Source: CAIKNB01 sp041658705
GTDB lineage: Bacteria; Patescibacteriota; Patescibacteriia; 2-12-FULL-60-25
Length of the DNA: 64,000 nt
Assembly (NCBI GenBank): GCA_041658705.1
Contig: JBAZZT010000005.1
Span: 36,462 to 100,461 of the forward strand
Direction of reading: 5' to 3'
In this document: piece by piece, positions 8,044 through 15,791 of the stretch
How positions within the stretch are numbered: the stretch's first letter is position 1
Layout of the letters: each line of letters opens with the position of its first letter
Notes under the pieces: model-generated
Databases searched by the model: none
Seen by the model: the letters and a program-made list of their open reading frames with translations, nothing else
Told to the model about the DNA's origin: nothing
Translations under genes and position numbers: made by a program

Positions 8044-8424
8044 ATGACCTGGAAAAAGATCAAAGGCATGCCGACAGTCAAGCGCAACGTCCACGAGATA
8101 GACGCCACGGGGCAAGTCGTGGGACGTCTGGCGACCAAGATCGCGACGCTGCTCATCGGCAAACACAAGACTGATTACCTGCCGCATGTCGACATGGGAG
8201 ATTTCGTGACGGTCAAGAACGCCGCTAAAGTCGTGTTCACCGGTAAAAAGTGGGATCAAAAAGTCCACTATCGTTCGACTAACCGGCCGAGCGGCGTACA
8301 TTCGACTCCGGTGTCAAAGCTGCGCCAGGAGAATCCCGGCGAGATTTTGCGCCACGCGGTCAAATACATGCTGCCTAAGAATAAATTGCAGGACTACCGC
8401 CTGAAGCGCCTCAAGATTTCTTAA
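8044..8424 (+). CDS. rplM: 50S ribosomal protein L13
   Basis: 126 residues. VHEIDATGQVVGRLATKIATLLIGKHKTDY is the diagnostic N-terminal block, followed by GDFVTVKNAAKVVFTGKKWDQKVHYRST and a shortened C-terminus (MLPKNKLQDYRLKRLKI). The ATG at 8044 follows the rplQ stop after one base; an ATG at 8068 (MPTVKRNVHEIDA) is a good alternative start. Confidence 0.94.
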   Translation: MTWKKIKGMPTVKRNVHEIDATGQVVGRLATKIATLLIGKHKTDYLPHVDMGDFVTVKNAAKVVFTGKKWDQKVHYRSTNRPSGVHSTPVSKLRQENPGEILRHAVKYMLPKNKLQDYRLKRLKIS

Positions 8425-8429
8425 CGCAT

Positions 8430-9023
8430 ATGCCGACCAAAACCACCAAAGCCAAAGCAGCCGAAGCGCCCAAAAAGAAGGCCGCGGCAAAAAAACCGGC
8501 TGCGCCCAAAGCGCCGGCCAAAACTAAAAAGAAGGTCGTGAAAGCGGTCGTCGAAACCGTGCCTAATGAGGAATTGAAAGCCATGGAAAAATTGGAAGCA
8601 GCCGAGGAAATAGCCAGCAAAGCAGCCAAGGGCGGATCCTTCATCCCGGCCGTGGGACGGCGCAAGACTTCGATTGCCCGCGTGCGCTTGATCAAGAACG
8701 GTAAAGGTTTGATCACAGTCAACGGCAAAGTCTACTCGGATTATTTCACGACTTTTGATTTGCGCGAGACGGTCGTGTCGCCGCTCAAAGTCACGGGACA
8801 AGATGCGGCGGTCGACATCAGCGCCAAAGTGCAAGGCGGAGGCATCCGCGGCCAAGCCGACGCAGTGCGCCACGGCATCTCACGCGCGCTCGAAATCCTG
8901 AACCCGACTTTTCGCAAGACCTTGAAGAAGCTCGGTTACCTGACCCGCGACTCACGCAAAAGAGAGCGCAAGAAGTTCGGCAAGAAGAGCGCTCGCCGTA
9001 GCCCGCAGTGGTCAAAACGCTAA
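8430..9023 (+). CDS. rpsI: 30S ribosomal protein S9 with Lys/Ala-rich N-terminal extension
   Basis: 197 residues against about 130 in most bacteria. Residues 1-70 are a low-complexity Lys/Ala/Pro-rich extension, histone H1-like in composition; the S9 core starts at FIPAVGRRKTSIARVRL. The core ends SARRSPQWSKR, the conserved tail whose last Arg touches P-site tRNA. It is the last gene of the operon, followed by a terminator. Confidence 0.95.
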   Translation: MPTKTTKAKAAEAPKKKAAAKKPAAPKAPAKTKKKVVKAVVETVPNEELKAMEKLEAAEEIASKAAKGGSFIPAVGRRKTSIARVRLIKNGKGLITVNGKVYSDYFTTFDLRETVVSPLKVTGQDAAVDISAKVQGGGIRGQADAVRHGISRALEILNPTFRKTLKKLGYLTRDSRKRERKKFGKKSARRSPQWSKR

Positions 9024-9040
9024 ATTTCAGACAGCACAAA

Positions 9041-9064
9041 GATCCCGCACCAGCGGGGTCTTTT
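9041..9064 (+). terminator. Terminator of the ribosomal protein operon
   Basis: GATCCCGC, loop ACCA, GCGGGGTC, then TTTTGAT; the stem has one G-T pair. It lies 17 bases after the rpsI stop. Confidence 0.8.
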
Positions 9065-9145
9065 GATATCTTTCATCATTCCGGTTTTTGACTCTAGCAG
9101 GGGAGTGTGGTTATATTTTGGCGCACTTTCGAACTGGAGGAAGAC

Positions 9146-9592
9146 ATGGCTAGAGTCGCTTTGTTCGCGCCCGTGAGAAGCACCCGCACACGCTGTCCTT
9201 TTTGTCGCGCGTCGGAAGATGAGGATTGGGAAAAAATCGAGATCTTGAGGGAGAAGGGCCTCTTTCGACCGAACATCGAATACCGTTTCATCTTCCACGG
9301 CAAATCCGAAGCGCCTCGGCTGGACATGACCTTCAAGATAACGGATTGGGCATTCCGTAATACGGCCAGCATCGTCATGACCGGCGAACCAACGCAGTGG
9401 GATGTCGCGCTGCTCAACCGTCTGTCGATAACGGGGGCTAATGAAGCGATTCGGTTGGAAGACTATCACGCCATCGCTCCCGGCCAACACGTCAGGTTTC
9501 GCCACGCGTGTCCGGGGTTGGGATGCAATGAGGCAATCAGCTGGGATTCGCCTCTTATCTTGGCTCACATCGCCAAACGTCCTTTGCGCTAG
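9146..9592 (+). CDS. Orphan protein with CxxC motif
   Basis: 148 residues, not recognised. A possible zinc knuckle CPFC lies near residue 17, and two further Cys lie near the end (CPGLGC). No signal peptide or membrane segment. The ATG at 9146 is chosen because GGAGGA ends 5 bases before it; the longer in-frame opening from 9107 lacks such a site. It is a single-gene unit with a terminator at 9599-9623, the first of a set of orphan genes with strong signals (see findings). Confidence 0.75.
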   Translation: MARVALFAPVRSTRTRCPFCRASEDEDWEKIEILREKGLFRPNIEYRFIFHGKSEAPRLDMTFKITDWAFRNTASIVMTGEPTQWDVALLNRLSITGANEAIRLEDYHAIAPGQHVRFRHACPGLGCNEAISWDSPLILAHIAKRPLR

Positions 9593-9598
9593 AATAAA

Positions 9599-9623
9599 CC
9601 GCAGCTACTCGGCTGCGGCTTTT
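9599..9623 (+). terminator. Rho-independent terminator
   Basis: CCGCAGC, loop TACTCG, GCTGCGG, then CTTTTAAA. Ends the orphan gene at 9146-9592. Confidence 0.85.
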
Positions 9624-9633
9624 AAATTCCAGA

Positions 9634-9665
9634 GAACCCCGGGTGGAGCGGAGCGGAACCCGGGG
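9634..9665. repeat. Short GC-rich hairpin
   Basis: ACCCCGGGT is followed after about 13 bases by ACCCGGGGA, a strong stem without a U-tract; possibly a REP-like unit between two convergent genes. Confidence 0.5.
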
Positions 9666-9682
9666 AGGAGGTCATTGAATAT

Positions 9683-9740
9683 AAAAAAGAGCGCACTCAC
9701 GGACGGTGAGAGCTTTTGGGCTCTCGCCGCGCGAGTGCGC
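9683..9740 (-). terminator. Terminator of the HTH-cupin gene
   Basis: On the minus strand GCGCACTC ... GAGTGCGC encloses a second hairpin (GGCGAGAGC / GCTCTCACC) and is followed by TCTTTTTTATA. It lies just after the stop of the minus-strand gene 9745-10500. Confidence 0.75.
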
Positions 9741-9744
9741 GAGT

Positions 9745-10500
9745 TCAGTCACTGGTAGCGTCAGGCGGTGTGACCGATTTCAGGACGAACGTCTCTTCCG
9801 CGAATACGAGGAGTTGTCGCGTGGACACGAGCAGCGCCAACGCATACTCGCAATCGCCCGTCGCTCGGTATCCGTGGAACAGGGCGGATGAGTAATGAAG
9901 GCAGTCTCCGGGCTGGAGGGTCAAACGTCGCTCCGGTCCGTTGGTGATAGGCTGTCGCGCCCAGAACTCGAGTTCGCCTTCGATGACCCAAACGATTTCC
10001 TCGCCGGCGTGGTTGTCGAGCACCATGTCCTTTTCGTTGCAACGCCCGACGCGGAACAAATACTTCCGCATGAGATGTTGAGATAGCCCGCCTTCACATT
10101 CTTTCTCATTAACGAGACCGCTAGCCGCGTTGAGCGGCAGGAGGCTGTAGACGCGCGACTCTATCATCTTCTTATGGGCACCATCGAGACTTTCGATGCT
10201 TTTTTCGTCGGCGCTTACTTCGGCAAGGACTGGTTCTGACGCGCTACGTCTTACGAGGAACCACGGGGTCACATCATCTGACAGTAAGGTTTCAACCCGT
10301 ATGTTGAGCGCCAGCGCGAGCAGGTACAGCTCTCGTACGTCACACAAGGCACCACGCTCAATTCGGCTAATCTGTGCCGGTTGCACGCCCTTCTTTTCGG
10401 GATCACGCTCGACTGTCAACGCGAACAACTTTCGTAGCGGCATGCCTATGCTTTTTCGAGCGTATGCGAGTCTTGCGCCAACAATCCAGGATTCTTGCAT
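9745..10500 (-). CDS. XRE-family HTH and cupin-domain transcriptional regulator
   Basis: 251 residues. The N-terminal third (residues 1-75) is an XRE-type helix-turn-helix (GARLAYARKSIGMPLRKLFALTVE ... QPAQISRIERGALCDVRELYLLALALNI); the C-terminal part is a cupin (MVLDNHAGEEIVWVIEGELEFWA ... LTLQPGDCLHYSSALFHGYRAT), probably binding a small ligand. The start at 10500 is chosen because GGGAGGA lies 8 bases upstream; a GTG at 10524 is in frame without such a site. It is divergent from the HD phosphohydrolase at 10688 and may control it. Confidence 0.85.
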   Translation of the reverse strand: MQESWIVGARLAYARKSIGMPLRKLFALTVERDPEKKGVQPAQISRIERGALCDVRELYLLALALNIRVETLLSDDVTPWFLVRRSASEPVLAEVSADEKSIESLDGAHKKMIESRVYSLLPLNAASGLVNEKECEGGLSQHLMRKYLFRVGRCNEKDMVLDNHAGEEIVWVIEGELEFWARQPITNGPERRLTLQPGDCLHYSSALFHGYRATGDCEYALALLVSTRQLLVFAEETFVLKSVTPPDATSD

Positions 10501-10687
10501 TTGTAAGGTCCTCCCAGGGAACACCTCGACGATTCGAGGAAATCAATAGCGGTTAGCTATTCGATTGAAAACCTTAAGGCGGTAGGGGTGTTTTGTCAAC
10601 TGTGTGCTATCGGCAAGGATTATATCTTTTGACAGATATGGGGAAGACGTGACAACATCCGGCTAGGACTTTGGACAAGGGGATACC

Positions 10688-11770
10688 ATGGACCAGGACC
10701 TGTTCAAGAAACTTCGGGAGATTCGTGGCTGTCTGGCTCATCTGGCGGTCAAGAACGAGGACGCGCGGCGGCGCCATGCGCAGGACAAGGACGATGACGG
10801 CGTGTGGTACGGCCTCATCCCACCCTTTCAACTCGATGTCGTGAAGGCGTCGCACAGCAAGAGTTTGCGCCGCACTATGCGCAAGACCCAGGTGGTGTCT
10901 TTGCCTTCGAACGCACACACGCGCACGCGGGGCATTCATGAAGTGGAAGTCGGCGGGACTTGCCTCTTGCTTGAACCGCTGGGGTTGAACCAGCAGTTGC
11001 TCTACGCAGCGGCTTTGGTGCATGACAATGGCCAGGGACCGTTCGGCCACTTCTGCGAAGACTTCCTGTCGCGCAAGACGGGACGGGAGTTCAGGCATGA
11101 GGTTTTCGGCGTCGTCGTGGCGCAAAAGATCGAGCGTCGCGGCCGCGGAGCCAACTACACGCACCAGACCCTGGACTGTTCCATCCGCCACTCGCGCGGC
11201 ACGGGGGAGATGTATCGCGAAGAGGCCGTGCTCGAAGAGGCGAGCGCGCTCATGTACGCCGACAAGATCACCTATCTCTTCGGCGACTACAACGACATGT
11301 TCGTGCGCGGTTCATTGACCGGCAGCAAGTTCGACATCCGGGAATATCCCGGGCTGTTCAAGCTCATGGAATCGTTCGGCAAGACGCAGCGCGAACGGAC
11401 TTACGCTTGCGTGGCGCAGCTGTGTCTTGAATCGGCGCAAGCCGGTCACGTCTCATTCGAGAAGTGTGCGGCCGCCCAACGCTTTGCCGAAGCCAGGAAG
11501 CTGATGTACGAGGCGTACGGATCAATCCGCTGGGATCGCCTGGAGCACATGTTGTCCGGCGTGTACGAACTTTTGTCCGAAGTGACCAAGGGCGTCGACC
11601 CCGCCGTCGCCTTGGCGCTCTTGACCGAGGAAGATGTCGAATACATCTACCGCCACATGACGCGCATCAACGCGAACATGGCGGAGTGCATCAACGCCAC
11701 CGCCTTGGGCGATGTCCTGCGCTATCTTCCTCCCGACCTCGACTTCACCAATCCTGATCTGGGTTGGTGA
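10688..11770 (+). CDS. HD-domain phosphohydrolase, dGTPase-like
   Basis: 360 residues. The N-terminal half matches the dNTP triphosphohydrolase fold: RRTMRKTQVVSLP, RTRGIHEVEVG (first metal His), ALVHDNGQGPFGH (HD pair) and ALMYADKITYLFGDYND (final Asp). The family usually has HDxGHxPFGH; here the His after the HD pair, proposed to be catalytic in characterised dGTPases, is Gln. The metal site looks intact but activity may be altered. The ATG at 10688 has AAGGGG upstream. It forms its own unit with the terminator at 11777, divergent from a cupin regulator. Substrate unknown; dNTPs are only a family-based guess. Confidence 0.8.
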   Translation: MDQDLFKKLREIRGCLAHLAVKNEDARRRHAQDKDDDGVWYGLIPPFQLDVVKASHSKSLRRTMRKTQVVSLPSNAHTRTRGIHEVEVGGTCLLLEPLGLNQQLLYAAALVHDNGQGPFGHFCEDFLSRKTGREFRHEVFGVVVAQKIERRGRGANYTHQTLDCSIRHSRGTGEMYREEAVLEEASALMYADKITYLFGDYNDMFVRGSLTGSKFDIREYPGLFKLMESFGKTQRERTYACVAQLCLESAQAGHVSFEKCAAAQRFAEARKLMYEAYGSIRWDRLEHMLSGVYELLSEVTKGVDPAVALALLTEEDVEYIYRHMTRINANMAECINATALGDVLRYLPPDLDFTNPDLGW

Positions 11771-11776
11771 TGCAGT

Positions 11777-11807
11777 GCCCCGTTTCGCGACGGGGCCTCT
11801 TTTTTAT
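11777..11807 (+). terminator. Rho-independent terminator
   Basis: GCCCCGT, loop TTCGCG, ACGGGGC, then CTCTTTTTTATG, 7 bases after the HD gene stop. Confidence 0.9.
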
Positions 11808-11830
11808 GTAGATTCGTTAAATAAACTATA

Positions 11831-11854
11831 AACGCGGCTCGAGGGAGCCGCGTT
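11831..11854 (-). terminator. Terminator of the lipoprotein gene
   Basis: AACGCGGCT ... AGCCGCGTT; on the minus strand it is followed by TATAGTTTATTT. It lies downstream of the minus-strand lipoprotein gene. Confidence 0.7.
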
Positions 11855-11891
11855 GTGCAGTCAAGATGCCGTTCGTCGCATCTTCAGTCGA

Positions 11892-12371
11892 TCACTTCGG
11901 GCGGGCGCCATCCGGATGGCCGAAGTCGGACTTGACTTTGGGAGTGACCCAGCTGTCGTCATAGGCTCGATCGAACACAATCGAACCTCGATCGGTCCGT
12001 TGTTCGCCCTTGTTGATCGTAGTGTAGTCGCAGTTGAAGCCCGGCGTGAGCCTGGTGGCGCCGTAAAAGGTTCCCAGCAGACCGCAGGACGAGCGCCAGC
12101 ACGATTTCGTGAACACTACTTCCGCCGCGTAGCGTTGGCCGTAGCTCACCACTTGGTTTCTGTTGGTGAACACGCCGTCGCCGCGGATTTCGCTGCCGCC
12201 GGAAATCCGCAGGCTTTTGATTTCCAGGGGACACCCCCCGTAGGTCGAGACATTCAACTTGGCGATGAACATGTCATACGCCTTGTAGCTTTCCTCTTCG
12301 GACGGCTTGGACGTGCATGACAGGACCGTGAACATGAGCAATGCGGCACAGGCGAATCGGATATGGTTCAT
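11892..12371 (-). CDS. Small putative lipoprotein
   Basis: 159 residues, not recognised beyond its secretion signal. Residues 1-19 form a lipoprotein signal peptide with lipobox LLMFTVLSC, so Cys19 would be lipidated after cleavage. The mature part is Cys-containing (CPLEIKSL, KSCWRSSC) and probably beta-rich. GAGGAG lies 8 bases before the ATG, and a terminator follows at 11831. It is a single-gene unit. Confidence 0.75.
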   Translation of the reverse strand: MNHIRFACAALLMFTVLSCTSKPSEEESYKAYDMFIAKLNVSTYGGCPLEIKSLRISGGSEIRGDGVFTNRNQVVSYGQRYAAEVVFTKSCWRSSCGLLGTFYGATRLTPGFNCDYTTINKGEQRTDRGSIVFDRAYDDSWVTPKVKSDFGHPDGARPK

Positions 12372-12502
12372 TTATGCTTTCTCCTCGCGAGTTTGACCAG
12401 CTACGAGCCATTCAGCGAGATCTGCTGAAAGGTACGGATGCTTATTACTCCAAATGAGCTATTTTGTCAACTCTCGCAGAATCCGGTTTTTCCGGTAAAA
12501 AC

Positions 12503-12531
12503 TGGAAAAAAATTGAGAAAAAAGCTATGCT
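12503..12531 (+). promoter_or_regulatory. Possible promoter giving a leaderless flippase mRNA
   Basis: TATGCT (12526-12531) stands 6 bases before the ATG at 12538, with a weak TGGAAA 17 bases upstream. Transcription would start at about the A of the ATG. Confidence 0.45.
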
Positions 12532-12537
12532 TTCGGC

Positions 12538-14001
12538 ATGTCGACAGGGGCGAAAATAGCCAAAAATGCCTCTTGGCTGGTGGTCGCCATGAGCCTCTCC
12601 AAGCTCATCGCTTTTTTATATTTTTACGTCATTGCGCGGCTTTTGGGGCCGCATGTCACGGGGGTATTTTTCTTTGCCGTTTCCATCACTTCCATCTTCA
12701 CCGTCATCGCGGATTTGGGCGTCACCCAAGTCATCATTCGCGCCGTGGCCAGTGCGCGGGCTGATGCGGAAAAATTGTATGGCGCGGCAGTCAGGCTCAA
12801 GCTCATCATGACGCCAGTCGCGATTTTGGTTTCGCTCGGCTATGGTCTGATCAAAGGCGCCGACGCCGTGACCATGCAGGCCATAGCGCTGGCGTGTCTC
12901 GTCATGGCCGCTGATACTTTTCATCTGCTCATGTATGGGTCGCTGCGTGGCAAACAAAATTTGCGCCCCGAAGCGCTGGGCATGCTCGTGGGGCAGGCGC
13001 TGACTGCGTGCTTTTCCATCAGCGCGGCTTTTTTGGGCTGGGGTCCGGTTGGCTTGGTCGGTGGATTATTGCTCGGCAGCGCGTGGAATTTGGGTTGGGC
13101 ATTTTTCAAGACGCGGACTTACAATATCCACGCGGCGGCCATCACTTTCGCGGACGTGTCTGCGCTGATGCGCGAAGCGTTGCCTTTTACCGTAGCCGGA
13201 TTTGCGGTCAAGACGTATTCGTACGTCGACACGCTGTTCATCGAACACTTTCACGGAATCACGGCGGTTGGCATCTATGCCGTGGCGTATAAGTTGACTT
13301 ACGCCCTCCAATTCATCCCCATGACCATCATGGCTGCGCTGTATCCGGCTTTTGCCGACGCTTGGTCAAAACACGAGCATGAAAAATTGCGCGCTAACTT
13401 TTTAGGCGCCTTGCGCTTCATGGCTTTTTTGGGATTTTCACTTTCAGCCGGGTTGTCTGCGCTCGCGCCGCGCATCATCCCGCTGGCTTACGGCGATAAA
13501 TTTTTGGCCGCCATCGAACCGTTCCGGATTTTGCCTTGGGTCCTCTTGCCCATCTTCATGGATTTTCCCATTGGGTCTCTCCTGAACGCAACCCATCGCG
13601 CGCATCAAAAAACCATCGCCATGGTCGCGACCATGCTGCTCAACGTCGGCTTGAATTTGATTCTTGTTCCGTCTTACGGACCTCTGGGCGCGGCTTGGGC
13701 TGGACTCGTCAGCTTTACGCTGCTGTTCTTGATCGGCGTGTGGTTTACGCGGCGTGACGGAGGTTGGCTTACCATGGGGAGCATCGTACTGCGCGCCCTG
13801 GTCGCCGCCGGACTCGCTTGGACGGTGTGGAAATATCTGGGAGACGTTTTGCCGTTCCCCGTGGCTTTTACCTTGGGCACATGCGCCGCGCTCATCCTAG
13901 CTTTTATTTTCCGGCTTCTGACTTGGCAAGATTTGCGTTTCATCAAGAACCTGCGCAAACCGGCGCAGGTGCAAGCTGACATCCATGAAGATGCATCGTA
14001 A
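12538..14001 (+). CDS. Wzx-like polysaccharide flippase
   Basis: 487 residues with about 14 hydrophobic segments along the whole length, MATE/MVF type. It probably flips lipid-linked oligosaccharide across the membrane for a surface polymer or glycan. Typical features are the N-terminal AKNASWLVVAMSLSKLIAFLYFYVIARLLGP block and GITAVGIYAVAYKLTYALQFIPMTIMAALYPAFA in the middle. The 3' end overlaps the next glycosyltransferase by 17 bases, and a polymerase-like gene follows, so the cluster makes and exports one glycan. Confidence 0.88.
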   Translation: MSTGAKIAKNASWLVVAMSLSKLIAFLYFYVIARLLGPHVTGVFFFAVSITSIFTVIADLGVTQVIIRAVASARADAEKLYGAAVRLKLIMTPVAILVSLGYGLIKGADAVTMQAIALACLVMAADTFHLLMYGSLRGKQNLRPEALGMLVGQALTACFSISAAFLGWGPVGLVGGLLLGSAWNLGWAFFKTRTYNIHAAAITFADVSALMREALPFTVAGFAVKTYSYVDTLFIEHFHGITAVGIYAVAYKLTYALQFIPMTIMAALYPAFADAWSKHEHEKLRANFLGALRFMAFLGFSLSAGLSALAPRIIPLAYGDKFLAAIEPFRILPWVLLPIFMDFPIGSLLNATHRAHQKTIAMVATMLLNVGLNLILVPSYGPLGAAWAGLVSFTLLFLIGVWFTRRDGGWLTMGSIVLRALVAAGLAWTVWKYLGDVLPFPVAFTLGTCAALILAFIFRLLTWQDLRFIKNLRKPAQVQADIHEDAS

Positions 14002-15079
14002 CGCCGTGCTCGTCACGCTTGATTATCCGCCTGACCATGGCGGCGTAGCGCGTTATCTGTCGCAGCTGGTCAAAGCTTCGGAAGGCAAATTGCGCGTCAT
14101 TGCGCCACTCGACTCGCAAGCCGCGGATGAAAAAAATGTCTATCGCAAAAAATTATTGCGCAAGACTTGGCCGTGTTGGTCGCCGCTGATTTGGATTTGC
14201 CGCACGCGTGGTCAGGCCACGGTGGTTTTGACTAGCCATGTTTTTCCGGTCGGCACGGCGGCGTGGTTATCCAAGCTCATGGGCGGACCGGATTACGCCG
14301 TGATTTTTCACGGTCTGGATATCAAGCTGGCCAAAAGCGTGTGGAAAAGATGGCTGCTGCGTCGCATTGCTTATCGCGCTTATGCGCTGTTCGTGAACAG
14401 CGAGATGACCAAGGGACTGCTCAAAGACGCGGCGCCTCGCGTCAGGCACGTGTTCGTGATCACGCCGGGCGTCGAAAAGGTGCAGCTGCCGAGTCGTGCC
14501 GAAGCGCGAGCTGCTCTTGGTCTTGAAGAACGCAGGCCGTTGGCTTTGACCGTGACGCGACTCGTGCCGCGCAAAGGCATCGACATATCTTTGCAAGCCG
14601 TAGCCAATCTGCAGCGCAAAATGGATTTTGAATATTGCATCTTGGGCAGCGGTCCTGATCGCGAACGATTGCGCGGACTGGCGCAAGTCACCGGCGCCAA
14701 GGTGCGTTGGATCGAAGGCGCGGATGACGCGACTAAGTGGCGTTGGATGGCCGCGGCTGACGTCTTCCTCATGCCGACGCGCGAAGAGGCGGATGACGTC
14801 GAAGGTTTCGGCATCGTGTATCTGGAAGCGGCGCTGGCTGGCGTGCCCTCGATCGCGGGCAAGAGCGGCGGAGCGCCTGAAGCCGTGCTCGACAAGAAAA
14901 CGGGTGTTTTAGTCGATCCGGGCAGCGTCGTCGAAGTCGAGGCTGCGTTGTACGATCTCTTGGAGCATCGCGAGAGCGCCGAGTGGCTTGGGCTCAAGGC
15001 GAAGCAGCGCGTAATGGAAAAATTCCAATGGCCGGAGCGCTGGGAAGAAATCGCGCGGGCGATCGATCTCAAACTTTGA
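13985..15079 (+). CDS. Glycosyltransferase family 4
   Basis: 364 residues, GT-B fold. The N-terminal domain has DYPPDHGGVARYLSQL and FHGLDIKLAK; the C-terminal nucleotide-sugar domain has VTRLVPRKGIDISLQAV, a Gly-rich ILGSGPDRERLR and the E-x7-E motif in EGFGIVYLEA followed by GVPSIAGKSGGAPEAV. It adds a sugar to the lipid-linked glycan in the cytoplasm. It overlaps the flippase gene by 17 bases and is followed after one base by a family 2 enzyme, so all are one operon. Confidence 0.9.
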   Translation: MKMHRNAVLVTLDYPPDHGGVARYLSQLVKASEGKLRVIAPLDSQAADEKNVYRKKLLRKTWPCWSPLIWICRTRGQATVVLTSHVFPVGTAAWLSKLMGGPDYAVIFHGLDIKLAKSVWKRWLLRRIAYRAYALFVNSEMTKGLLKDAAPRVRHVFVITPGVEKVQLPSRAEARAALGLEERRPLALTVTRLVPRKGIDISLQAVANLQRKMDFEYCILGSGPDRERLRGLAQVTGAKVRWIEGADDATKWRWMAAADVFLMPTREEADDVEGFGIVYLEAALAGVPSIAGKSGGAPEAVLDKKTGVLVDPGSVVEVEAALYDLLEHRESAEWLGLKAKQRVMEKFQWPERWEEIARAIDLKL

Positions 15080-15080
15080 T

Positions 15081-15791
15081 ATGACCCAAGGCATCGCCGT
15101 CATCATCCCTTGCTTGAACCACGCCGCGGAACTTAAAGTAGCGCTCGAAGCTTTGCGTCGGCAGACATTGCAGGCGCAAGAGATCGTGGTCGTGGATAAC
15201 GGCTCGGATGACGATCCAGCCACGGTCGTGCAAGGCTTCGGCGATTTGCCGGTTAAGTTCGAAAAATACACGCAACGGAAAGGCGCACCGGCGGCGCGCA
15301 ACAGGGGAGCAGCGCTCACTTCCGCGCCATGGATGATTTTTTTGGATGCGCACGTCAGGTTGGAGCCTGAAGCGCTGCAAAAAATGGCGCAGAGTCTTGA
15401 GCTGCATCCAGAAGTCGATTTTGTCTATTCCGATTTCGTCTGGGATTTCAAAAAATTCCACCTTCAAGCTTGGGATGTCGCCGCGCTCAAAAAACTCAAT
15501 TACATCCATACTTCAGCGCTTATGCGGCGTGGCGCTTTTCCGGGCTTTGATGAGAGTCTTACGAAATTCCAAGATTGGGATTTATGGTTGACGATGGCAG
15601 AAAAAGGTAGTCGTGGTTTTTGGATCGATGAATTTTTGTTCAAAGTCGCGCCGCACCAGAGCCATTACAGCAGTTGGCTGCCGAGCTTTGTGCATCGGAT
15701 TCCCTGGCCGATTTTAGGTTGGACGCCGCGCGAGATAGAAAAATATCGCGCCGCTGAAAAAATAATCAGGTTGAAACACGGAATACGATGA
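15081..15791 (+). CDS. Glycosyltransferase family 2
   Basis: 236 residues, GT-A fold: AVIIPCLNHAAELKVAL, VVDNGSDDD (nucleotide binding), FLDAHVRLEP (DAH in place of the DxD metal site) and the acceptor-side FPGFDESLTKFQDWDLWLTM. No membrane segments. Its stop overlaps the next start (ATGA). Confidence 0.88.
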   Translation: MTQGIAVIIPCLNHAAELKVALEALRRQTLQAQEIVVVDNGSDDDPATVVQGFGDLPVKFEKYTQRKGAPAARNRGAALTSAPWMIFLDAHVRLEPEALQKMAQSLELHPEVDFVYSDFVWDFKKFHLQAWDVAALKKLNYIHTSALMRRGAFPGFDESLTKFQDWDLWLTMAEKGSRGFWIDEFLFKVAPHQSHYSSWLPSFVHRIPWPILGWTPREIEKYRAAEKIIRLKHGIR

